Origin: Theionarchaea archaeon
GTDB taxonomy: Archaea; Methanobacteriota_B; Thermococci; Methanofastidiosales; SZ-28-30
Length of the DNA: 64,000 nt
Reading direction: 5' to 3'
Assembly: GCA_018992685.1 (NCBI GenBank)
Contig: JACVGT010000011.1
Location: 1-64,000 of the forward strand
The position numbers were made by a program, and so were the translations under genes. The notes beneath the pieces were generated by a model that was not told the DNA's origin, ran no database searches, and worked only from the letters and a program-made list of their open reading frames with translations. Position 1 is the first letter of the stretch; each line of letters starts with the position of its first letter. Shown one piece after another: positions 44,322 through 52,063 of the stretch.

Positions 44322-44338
44322 TTTGGAAATCTTCCAAA
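44322..44338. promoter_or_regulatory. Inverted repeat between divergent promoters, candidate Lrp-type operator
   Basis: TTTGGAA-ATC-TTCCAAA is a perfect 7-base inverted repeat ending one or two bases before the regulator's TATA box. A further CCAAA at 44313-44317 gives a third half-site. The placement suits autoregulation by the Lrp/AsnC protein and control of the divergent KaiC-like gene. Confidence 0.55.
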
Positions 44339-44339
44339 C

Positions 44340-44351
44340 ATTTATATATAA
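44340..44351 (+). promoter_or_regulatory. TATA box of the Lrp/AsnC regulator gene
   Basis: ATTTATATATAAG lies about 25 bases before the ATG at 44370, so the message is probably leaderless. Confidence 0.6.
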
Positions 44352-44369
44352 GGGCATCTATGTACATAT

Positions 44370-44834
44370 ATGGACCAGCTTGATCGAGAGATCTTAAGGG
44401 AACTGTTGCAAGATTCGCGAAAGCCCACCTCAGAGATTTCGAGAGAACTGAATAAGCCAAATTCCACCATAGATTTCAGAATCAAGAAGATGATGGAAAA
44501 GAACATTATAAAAGGATTCACCGTCATAACTGATCAGTCTGCCCTTTCCAAAACCTTTGCACAGGTAATTGTGGACGTTGAAAAACCCTTCTTCAAGGAC
44601 AGGTACCGGGAAGTTATAGAAGATGTGGCTCATCGATTGGCTGAACACACTGAAATATGTGTGATTGCTGCCATACGGGAGGGGAAGCTGTTCTGCATTG
44701 TCGCCTGTGCGGATGCTCTGGAGCTCAATGAATTCATTAACGAGAAAATCAAGATGACTCCATTCGTGCGCTCCTGCGAAACAGAGGTTTTTCTTGACGT
44801 TTATAAGAACAATGTGTGGGTGGAGGACTTATAG
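44370..44834 (+). CDS. Lrp/AsnC-family transcriptional regulator
   Basis: A 154-residue regulator. The N-terminal winged helix starts DQLDREILRELLQDSRKPTS and has the recognition region ELNKPNSTIDFRIKKMMEKN; the C-terminal 95 residues form the RAM-like dimerisation/effector domain. Lrp-type proteins bind DNA as dimers or octamers and often respond to amino acids. The palindrome just upstream is the probable site. Its last 86 bases overlap the 3' end of the convergent membrane protein gene, so antisense effects between the two transcripts are possible. The opp operon, which carries a palindrome of different sequence, is not an obvious target. Confidence 0.8.
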   Translation: MDQLDREILRELLQDSRKPTSEISRELNKPNSTIDFRIKKMMEKNIIKGFTVITDQSALSKTFAQVIVDVEKPFFKDRYREVIEDVAHRLAEHTEICVIAAIREGKLFCIVACADALELNEFINEKIKMTPFVRSCETEVFLDVYKNNVWVEDL

Positions 44835-46593
44835 TAGTGGCTCGATACCGGATTCCAACCCAGTATTCACCTATGGCGAAATATGTGTCTACTGGTGGCA
44901 GGGTTTCTTTGTTGCGGTAAACGAAGACTGCAGGTCTCTCTTCTTGTCTGGCCAATTCAATAGTCTTTTGCGCTTCTGCACTTCCCACTTCAAACCACAT
45001 GCCATTGTCCACAGGACGTCCGGTGAGGACGACAATACGGTCAGCGAGAGAGGGTTCATCGACATGAATGATCTGATTCGGATCAGTATTCTGTTCTATG
45101 AATGCTTTCAGGGCAATGTCAGCTTCACGTAGTCCAGGTTGTAGGAAATGGAGTCCTACTGCCCCATCAAGTGCAGTAATGCTGGGGAGGATAGGTGACC
45201 CACTTCCTGGCACACCAATGGCAATCAGAGGCATGGGGATCAGTCCTATCAGGAGGAGGAGAGCTACCCTCTTCCGGGAGGTGATCCACTTCTGCAGGTA
45301 CAATGCAATGAAGATGGCCCAGAAAGGTGCCGTGTGGAACCAGTACCGTCCACCGTAGAAGACGAGGGCAGGAAGAAACCCGATCAGGATGTACTTTACG
45401 AGGTCTCGGTTAATCCCCGAAGACTGTCTCAGCCCTTTGATCCCAAAACCCAGAAAGATGGGGTTGAAGATCTGCAGCGACAGCATGCCGATAATCAATC
45501 CCAGAACAGGGTTTCCCACTATTGTGCCAAAACTCCTCAGGAAATCCCGGAACAGAAAAACCCTCAGAGCCCACGGAAGGTAAAAAATCAAAGAGAGTAC
45601 AACAAACTTCCGGTAAAAGGAAAAATACGTCCTGAACTTATAGGAGAGAACCAGTAAACACACCAATACCAGAAAAGGGAAGGAGAGATGGGAATACAGG
45701 CATAAGACCATGAAGAAGACTGACCAGCCCAGCCGCTTGGAGAGAAAAGCCAGCAGCAATAAGGGAAAGAAGAGGTTAACCAGAGAGCTGGGCATAACTC
45801 CAATGAATATCAGCAGGAACGTGGCATCCATAGACAAAATGATCAGAGCGATAAAGGCGATTTTGGATGAGAATAAGAGGCGGGCGAAGTACCAGGAGGT
45901 GAGCAATGCTACAGGATACAAGACGATCTGCAGCACTTTGGCCCCCTCAATAACGTGGTCAGCATCCTCACTGAAGAAGGTAATCAGGATGTGAAGCAAA
46001 GGAGGATATAGGTGAGGTCTGCCCACAGGCTGGTACTCCCAGGTGTCCCACAGGGGAATCTCCTTCAGCTCAATGATCTTTCTGGCTACTGCCATGTGAT
46101 ACCAGCCATCATCTCCAAAAGGCTGAAATTTATCAGCATTAACCAGAAAACTCAAGAAAATGAAGAGGATAATGAGGAGAGCCAGTAAATCAAGTTTCTC
46201 CGTGGCGAAACGCAGTCGAGGCCGGGAGAATACCTCGCCGTCTTTTGAAATAACAATGGCTTCCTTCCACGCAATTGGACTTTCTTCTTTCTCACCAATT
46301 CGGAATCGAGCATAAATCACCTTGACCACACGGGCTACAGGAAGGAGGAGGAGAAAGATCCATAATCTGGTCAGAAGCACTATGGAGAAGATGAGGAGTA
46401 CATTTGCTACAATCAGCAGGATGACTCTGAGAAGTGAAGAACGCACCTCCCGTCTGTACAGGTATAGAGCCAGGGGGGCTGTGAATATCGTGGACAGGTA
46501 GAACCCAGGCCTGTGCCATCCTCTGGTGGCGATTTTGAGACACGCCTGCTCGAAATAGTCAAACCCCTTGGGAAGCCAGGTTAAAGGGTTCAT
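44749..46593 (-). CDS. Multi-spanning GT-C-like membrane protein, probable glycosyltransferase
   Basis: A 614-residue protein with about 12 hydrophobic segments. The loop after the first cluster of helices, FQPFGDDGWYHMAVARKIIE, carries paired aspartates, and YQPVGRPHLYPPLLHILITF follows; acidic residues in the first outer loop are the hallmark of GT-C glycosyltransferases that use lipid-linked sugars (PMT and STT3-like). A soluble part lies at about residues 470-590. The C-terminal 25 residues are basic and are encoded opposite the end of the Lrp/AsnC gene, so the tail may be a chance extension. It is expressed from a promoter near 46614-46623. Assignment as glycosyltransferase is inference from the fold pattern. 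Confidence 0.6.
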   Translation of the reverse strand: MNPLTWLPKGFDYFEQACLKIATRGWHRPGFYLSTIFTAPLALYLYRREVRSSLLRVILLIVANVLLIFSIVLLTRLWIFLLLLPVARVVKVIYARFRIGEKEESPIAWKEAIVISKDGEVFSRPRLRFATEKLDLLALLIILFIFLSFLVNADKFQPFGDDGWYHMAVARKIIELKEIPLWDTWEYQPVGRPHLYPPLLHILITFFSEDADHVIEGAKVLQIVLYPVALLTSWYFARLLFSSKIAFIALIILSMDATFLLIFIGVMPSSLVNLFFPLLLLAFLSKRLGWSVFFMVLCLYSHLSFPFLVLVCLLVLSYKFRTYFSFYRKFVVLSLIFYLPWALRVFLFRDFLRSFGTIVGNPVLGLIIGMLSLQIFNPIFLGFGIKGLRQSSGINRDLVKYILIGFLPALVFYGGRYWFHTAPFWAIFIALYLQKWITSRKRVALLLLIGLIPMPLIAIGVPGSGSPILPSITALDGAVGLHFLQPGLREADIALKAFIEQNTDPNQIIHVDEPSLADRIVVLTGRPVDNGMWFEVGSAEAQKTIELARQEERPAVFVYRNKETLPPVDTYFAIGEYWVGIRYRATTISPPPTHCSYKRQEKPLFRRSARMESS

Positions 46594-46668
46594 CTCCCCA
46601 CCTCCCCATTAAAGCATAAAAGGTTACTGGTGCCAGTCCAGTGATTCCGCCTGTAATCCTGATGACAA

Positions 46669-46679
46669 TACTTATATGG
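46669..46679 (+). promoter_or_regulatory. TATA box of the acyl-CoA operon
   Basis: TACTTATATGG lies about 52 bases before the ATG at 46726, giving a leader of roughly 30 nucleotides. Confidence 0.5.
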
Positions 46680-46725
46680 TTCCTTCCCCAACCACCACAA
46701 TAACCACACAAAAGGTGTAGAATAC

Positions 46726-48615
46726 ATGAATAACGGGAAGGTAACCCTCGATAGAATGAGAGAACAGTACCCAGAGAAGTTTAAAACAGAACCCGGGATA
46801 TTTGAGAATATCCATCGGGGAGACTACATATTCATCGGTACAGCCTGTGCTGAGCCACAGTACCTTGTAGAAGCCTTAATAAACTATGTAGAATCATATC
46901 CCAAAGCCTTTTTTGATGCTGAGATCATTCATGTGTGGACACTGGGTGTCGCTCCCTATACTGATGAGAAATTCAGATCAAACTTCAGGCATGATTCTTT
47001 TTTTGTTGGAGAGAATACCAGGTCAGCAGTAAATAAAGGGTGTGCTGATTATACCCCTATCTTTCTGTCAGAAGTACCACACTTATTCTATGATGGTATC
47101 GTCCCCGTGGATGTTGCTCTGATACAGACATCACTTCCAGACAGCCATGGGTACATGAGTCTGGGTGTCAGTGTTGATATCACAAAGGCTGCAACTGAAG
47201 AGGCGTCTCTTGTAATTGCGCAGGTCAATTCCAATATGCCACGGGTACATGGAGATGGGTTCATCCACATAGATGATGTGGATTTTGTAGTTCCTCATGA
47301 TGAGCCAGTCCTCGAGTATGAACCACAGGTATCTGATGAGATTGCCCAGCAGATAGGCACCTACGTGGCACCACTGGTGGAAGATGGTGACACCATTCAG
47401 GTAGGATATGGAAGCATACCAAATGCTATCCTGTCCAACCTCGGTCAGAAAAAGCACCTGGGAGTCCACACTGAACTCCTGGGAGACGGCATTGTGGATC
47501 TCATGAAAGCAGGTGTTATTGACAACAGCAGAAAGGCGATAGACAGGGGGAAAACCACAGCCACCTTCTGCATGGGTACAAAAGAAACCTATTCATATAT
47601 CCATGATAACCCTTCCATCGAATTCAAGATCGTGGACTATACGAATAATCCGTTGATTATTGCCCGGCACGACCACATGACAGCCATCAACAGTGCTCTG
47701 GAAATCGACCTCACCGGGCAGGCCACGGCAGAGTCCATTGGAAAAACCTTCTACAGTGGTATTGGAGGACAGGCAGACTTCATGCGAGGGGCTGCTCTTG
47801 CCCGAAATGGGAGGACAATCCTCACCTTGCAGTCAACAGCAGAAAATGGTGAGGTGTCGCGGATTGTCCCCTTCCTGAAAGAGGGTGCGGGTGTAACCCT
47901 GAACAGAGGAGACATTCACTATGTAGTCACAGAATGGGGAATTGCGTACCTGCATGGCAAGAATATCAGGGAACGGGCCATGGAGCTGATTGCTATTGCT
48001 CACCCGAAGTTCAGGCCCTGGCTGATCAAGGAAGCAAAGAACCTCAATCTCATCTACAAGGACCAGGCCTTCATCCCCGGGAAGAGAGGAGAGTACCCTG
48101 GAGAGCTGGAGATGTACAGAACCACAAGAGAAGGGCTGGAAATCTTGTTGAGACCTGTCAAGATCAGCGATGAGCCCTTGCTCAAGGATTTCTTTTACTC
48201 TCTGTCAGATCAGAGCATGTACAGGCGATTCATCTCCCAGCGTAAAGACATGCCCCATGAAAGGCTGCAGGACTTCGTGGTCATTGACTACACCAAGGAG
48301 ATGGTGATCCTGGCTGTGATCCAGGAAGAAGAACGGGAAGAAGTGGTGGGGGTGGGTCAGTATGGTATCGATGATATCACTCACACTGCAGAAGTTGCCT
48401 TCGTAGTCCGTGATGACTATCAGAACAAAGGAGTGGGAACTGAATTACTAACGTATCTGACATACCTTGCAAAACGACGTGGGTTACTGGGCTTTACGGC
48501 AGAAGTCCTCCTGGAAAATAAGCCCATGCTCCATCTATTTGAAAAAATGGGATTTGATATACAGAAGAGAACAGATGGAGGAGTATACGAACTGAGAATG
48601 GCTTTCAGAGGTTAA
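46726..48615 (+). CDS. Acetyl-CoA hydrolase/CoA-transferase fused to a GNAT acetyltransferase
   Basis: A 629-residue fusion. Residues about 1-465 are an acetyl-CoA hydrolase/4-hydroxybutyrate CoA-transferase type enzyme, with GYGSIPNAIL, HTELLGDGIVDLM, FYSGIGGQADFMRGA and YVVTEWGIAYLHGK. Residues about 475-629 are a GNAT domain with the acetyl-CoA loop RDDYQNKGVGTELLTYL and LENKPMLHLFEKMGF. The first part moves CoA between carboxylic acids; the second acetylates an amine, perhaps a lysine on a metabolic enzyme. It is three bases from the ADP-forming acyl-CoA synthetase gene. In bacteria, Pat-type lysine acetyltransferases join a GNAT to an acyl-CoA synthetase-like part, so a regulatory role is plausible here too. 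Confidence 0.85.
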   Translation: MNNGKVTLDRMREQYPEKFKTEPGIFENIHRGDYIFIGTACAEPQYLVEALINYVESYPKAFFDAEIIHVWTLGVAPYTDEKFRSNFRHDSFFVGENTRSAVNKGCADYTPIFLSEVPHLFYDGIVPVDVALIQTSLPDSHGYMSLGVSVDITKAATEEASLVIAQVNSNMPRVHGDGFIHIDDVDFVVPHDEPVLEYEPQVSDEIAQQIGTYVAPLVEDGDTIQVGYGSIPNAILSNLGQKKHLGVHTELLGDGIVDLMKAGVIDNSRKAIDRGKTTATFCMGTKETYSYIHDNPSIEFKIVDYTNNPLIIARHDHMTAINSALEIDLTGQATAESIGKTFYSGIGGQADFMRGAALARNGRTILTLQSTAENGEVSRIVPFLKEGAGVTLNRGDIHYVVTEWGIAYLHGKNIRERAMELIAIAHPKFRPWLIKEAKNLNLIYKDQAFIPGKRGEYPGELEMYRTTREGLEILLRPVKISDEPLLKDFFYSLSDQSMYRRFISQRKDMPHERLQDFVVIDYTKEMVILAVIQEEEREEVVGVGQYGIDDITHTAEVAFVVRDDYQNKGVGTELLTYLTYLAKRRGLLGFTAEVLLENKPMLHLFEKMGFDIQKRTDGGVYELRMAFRG

Positions 48616-48618
48616 AAT

Positions 48619-50748
48619 ATGACGGATCCACCAGATATTACATACCTGTTCGAGCCCCGCTCTGTGGCGGTAGTTGGTGCCTCTCACGATGAGTCCAAGG
48701 TGGGGTACAAGGTGCTGGAGAACATCGTCAAGGGAGGATTCACAGGGGATGTCTATCCTGTGAACCCGAAGGGAGGGGAGATTCTGGGACTCCCTGTCTT
48801 TGAGCGCGTTGAGGATTTGCCTGAAGGTGTGGATATTGCATTTATCATCATCCCTGGGAAGTATGTGTTTGAGGCTGTGAAAAGCTGTGCAGAAAGGAAG
48901 GCGAAATTCCTCCCGATTATCTCTTCCGGATTTTCTGAAGTGGGGAACATTGAAGAGGAGCACAAGATGGTAGAGTATGCCAGAGAGCACGGCATGCGGA
49001 TTTTGGGCCCCAACATTTTTGGCATCTATTCGGCTGGAGTCTCCTTAAATGGCACCTTCGGTCCCCCCCATATTCTCAAAGGAAATGTAGCCATCGTCAC
49101 CCAGAGCGGGGCTTTAGGCGGTTCAATGATAGGAAAGACGGCTGTGGAGAATATCGGGCTATCCACCATGGTCTCAGTGGGGAATAAGGCAGATATTGGG
49201 GAACCTGACCTTCTGCGATATTTGATGAAGTCTGATACCGCCAGAGTCATCTTCATGTATATTGAAGGAGTGAAAGAAGGGGAGGAATTGATCACAGTAT
49301 TGAGTGAGGCCACACGGGTAAAACCTGTCATTGTCATCAAATCAGGCCGATCGAAAAGAGGTGCTATGGCGGCAGCCTCTCACACAGGGTCTCTGGCAGG
49401 CCAGGACGAGGTTTTTGATGCTATTATGAAACAGTGTGGTGTCTTGCGGGCAGAGAGCCTGCAGGAAGCCTTCAACTGGTGCAAGTTTCTGGCCAGTGCC
49501 CCTTTACCGAAAGGGAATGCCACCGTAATCGTCACCAACGGCGGAGGTCTTGGGGTCATGGCTACCGATGCCTGTGAGAAGTACGATGTCAGTCTGTATG
49601 ATGATACTGAAATCCTGAGGGAAGCCTTTTCAGATGCGACGCCTGACTTCGGGTCTACAAAGAACCCTGTGGACATAACCGGGCAGGCCACTCCCCAGCA
49701 CTATGAATCTGCATTGAGAGCTGCTCTCGATCATGAAAGTATTGACAGTATCATTGCTCTGTACTGTGAGACTGCAGTTTTTGACCTCGAGGCATTTGTA
49801 GAACTCATGAGGCAGTACCATCAGAAAGCACTCCAGGTGGGAAAACCGCTCCTCTTTTCACTCCTGGGTGGTGGAAGGATTGAAGAGTGTATCCGTTCTC
49901 TCAAGAATGAAGGAGTCCCTGTATATGCAGATGTGTATGAGTGTGTCAGCTGTCTGGGAGCACTCTACCAGTATTACCATCACTCTTTAGCTGAGGAAGA
50001 GCTCCCTGAAGAGTATGATATTGATTACAGTACCATCAATACTGTGGTAGAGAAGGCTACTGCAGAAAATCGGTATTTCCTCCTCTCTCATGAGGCTCAA
50101 GCCATCATGGAAGCTGCACGAATTCCCACTCCTCAGAGTTATATTGCCAGGACCCTGGATCAGGCCGTTGCTTTTGCAGAGAAGGTGGGGTATCCTGTGG
50201 TCATGAAGGTGGTCTCCAGGGATATCATACACAAGAGTGATGCAGGTGGAGTTGCCCTTGACCTGGAGAATAAGGAAGAGCTCATGGATGCATACCAGGC
50301 CATCCTGTATAACTCGAGACAGTATAACCCTCATGCCAGAATTGATGGCATCGAGGTCGCTGAAATGGTGGAGAAAGGAACAGAGACTATTGTGGGAGCC
50401 CGCATAGATCAGGCCTTTGGTCCTGTGGTCATGTTTGGTCTCGGTGGGATCTATGTTGAGGTCATGAAGGATGTTTCCTTCAGGGCTTTTCCCCTGAACC
50501 GTGAGGAAGTACTGACCATGATGAAGGAGACCCGATCGTACCCCCTTCTGCTGGGAGTTCGGGGGGAAGAGAAAAAAGACATCGAGAGTGTCCAAGATGC
50601 TATCATGAAAGTGGGTGCAGTGATTCACAACTGTGCTCTCATTACTGATATTGAGGTTAACCCCCTGGTTGTGTACGAACGGGGGGTCAAAGCAGTAGAT
50701 GTGAGGATTCTCCTGAAGAGAGAGAAAGGTGGTGATATTAATGAATAA
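48619..50748 (+). CDS. acd: ADP-forming acetate/acyl-CoA synthetase (fused alpha-beta)
   Basis: A 709-residue fused ADP-forming acyl-CoA synthetase. Domain order: CoA-binding Rossmann domain (about 8-130, RSVAVVGASHDESKVGYKVL), two succinyl-CoA-synthetase-like domains (about 150-460) with the phosphorylated histidine in AASHTGSLAG (H255), and an ATP-grasp domain (about 490-705). It conserves energy by making ATP and acid from acyl-CoA, ADP and phosphate, the last step of peptide or sugar fermentation in many archaea. It is the second gene of the operon and its stop overlaps the next start (ATG 50741). Confidence 0.92.
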   Translation: MTDPPDITYLFEPRSVAVVGASHDESKVGYKVLENIVKGGFTGDVYPVNPKGGEILGLPVFERVEDLPEGVDIAFIIIPGKYVFEAVKSCAERKAKFLPIISSGFSEVGNIEEEHKMVEYAREHGMRILGPNIFGIYSAGVSLNGTFGPPHILKGNVAIVTQSGALGGSMIGKTAVENIGLSTMVSVGNKADIGEPDLLRYLMKSDTARVIFMYIEGVKEGEELITVLSEATRVKPVIVIKSGRSKRGAMAAASHTGSLAGQDEVFDAIMKQCGVLRAESLQEAFNWCKFLASAPLPKGNATVIVTNGGGLGVMATDACEKYDVSLYDDTEILREAFSDATPDFGSTKNPVDITGQATPQHYESALRAALDHESIDSIIALYCETAVFDLEAFVELMRQYHQKALQVGKPLLFSLLGGGRIEECIRSLKNEGVPVYADVYECVSCLGALYQYYHHSLAEEELPEEYDIDYSTINTVVEKATAENRYFLLSHEAQAIMEAARIPTPQSYIARTLDQAVAFAEKVGYPVVMKVVSRDIIHKSDAGGVALDLENKEELMDAYQAILYNSRQYNPHARIDGIEVAEMVEKGTETIVGARIDQAFGPVVMFGLGGIYVEVMKDVSFRAFPLNREEVLTMMKETRSYPLLLGVRGEEKKDIESVQDAIMKVGAVIHNCALITDIEVNPLVVYERGVKAVDVRILLKREKGGDINE

Positions 50749-51775
50749 GATAGTAGTGGCATCAACACGAGAGAATGCTGGAAAGACCAGTTTCATTGTA
50801 GGGTTAACCAGGGCGTTACAGTGTGAGGTTGGATACATGAAGCCTTTCGGAGACAGGCTCTTGTACAGAAAAAAACGGTTATGGGATTATGATTCTGCAG
50901 TGATGGCCAATATCTTTGGGCTACGAGAAGACCCAGAGAATATTACCATTGCGTTCGAGCACTCCAAGATCAGGTATATGTATGATGAAGAAGGTACAAA
51001 GGAGAAACTTCTGGAAATGGCGGCCAATACGGGGGAAGGTAAAGATCTGCTCATTGTGGAAGGCGGAAAGGACCTGACTTACGGGATATCTGTGTTTCTG
51101 GATGCTGTCTCTGTGGCGCGGCATCTGGAGGGAGAATTACTCTTGGTCCTGGGTGGCGGTGACGAGACAATTGTGGACGACATTACATTTGTCAGGAAAT
51201 GTGTGGACATGAAAGGAGTTGACCTGAAAGGAGTGGTCATCACCAAAGTTCGAGACCCCAGAGAGTTCACTGATCTTTACATGGATAGTATTGCAGAACT
51301 GGATGTGCCAGTGCTGGGGATTATTCCCTACGAAAAGGAGCTGACGTATTTGTCTGTAGGATATCTGGCCGAATTCCTGTTTGCCAAGGTTCTGGCAGGT
51401 GAGAATGGATTAAACAATGTTGCAAGGCACATTTTTGTAGGTGCTCTGTCTGCTCATGCAGCCATGAGAAATCCTCTCTGGAAGGAGGAAGACAAGCTGA
51501 TTATCACCGGTGGAGACCGGACAGACATGATCCTGGCTGCTCTGGAGAGTGACACAGCGGGAATTGTCCTGACCAACAATGTCCTACCACCTTCAGCAAC
51601 AATTTCAAAGGCTGCTACCCGGAATATACCGCTGCTTCTGGTGTCTTCTGATACATATCAGACAGCAAAACAGGTTGATGATCTGGAACCTCTGCTGACC
51701 AGAGAGGACGTAGGGAAGATTGACCTGCTGGAGAAACTGGTACGAGAGCATGTGAAGCTTGAAGAAATCTGCTAG
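50741..51775 (+). CDS. P-loop AAA_26/DRTGG-domain protein (phosphotransacetylase N-terminal-like)
   Basis: A 344-residue protein. The start at 50741 has AGGTGG at about 50727-50732 and overlaps the acd stop. The N-terminal 200 residues are a dethiobiotin-synthetase-type P-loop domain with ASTRENAGKTSFIVGL (Walker A) and LLIVEGG. Residues about 210-310 resemble a DRTGG domain (FVGALSAHAAMRN, LIITGGDRTDMILAAL). The same pair forms the regulatory N-terminus of long bacterial Pta enzymes, but the catalytic phosphotransacetylase domain is absent. Its tight coupling to acd suggests a role as nucleotide-sensing regulator or accessory subunit of the acyl-CoA/acetate pathway. Confidence 0.8.
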   Translation: MNKIVVASTRENAGKTSFIVGLTRALQCEVGYMKPFGDRLLYRKKRLWDYDSAVMANIFGLREDPENITIAFEHSKIRYMYDEEGTKEKLLEMAANTGEGKDLLIVEGGKDLTYGISVFLDAVSVARHLEGELLLVLGGGDETIVDDITFVRKCVDMKGVDLKGVVITKVRDPREFTDLYMDSIAELDVPVLGIIPYEKELTYLSVGYLAEFLFAKVLAGENGLNNVARHIFVGALSAHAAMRNPLWKEEDKLIITGGDRTDMILAALESDTAGIVLTNNVLPPSATISKAATRNIPLLLVSSDTYQTAKQVDDLEPLLTREDVGKIDLLEKLVREHVKLEEIC

Positions 51776-52034
51776 CATCAAAGGAGAAAACGTGGCGTCA
51801 TGAAAGGCAGTGAATCGACAGCGTAGACTGGAGTCTTGATGCGAGAAAATGAACTCTTTTTTCTAATGAAAGAAAGTACATAACCTGCACTTCAGAAAGA
51901 GTCCACAGACTGAATCATATAGTTGCTTTGGATGTTGCACTCTGTGACATGGGGAGTGGGGGGATTGATTGGGCACGTGACCGTCCTCTGCTGAACAATG
52001 AGGATCTCGCGGTATTCATCGAATAGCAGAAGAA

Positions 52035-52045
52035 TTCTTATAGTC
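52035..52045 (+). promoter_or_regulatory. TATA box of the xylanase gene
   Basis: TTCTTATAGTC lies about 25 bases before the ATG at 52064, favouring that start over an upstream ATG at 52055. Confidence 0.5.
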
Positions 52046-52063
52046 GTACCCGGTATGTACGTC

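Noticed and set aside
50741..51775. Calling the DRTGG protein a phosphotransacetylase or dethiobiotin synthetase
   Set aside because: The catalytic phosphotransacetylase domain is missing and there is no biotin gene nearby; only the P-loop and DRTGG-like parts are present.
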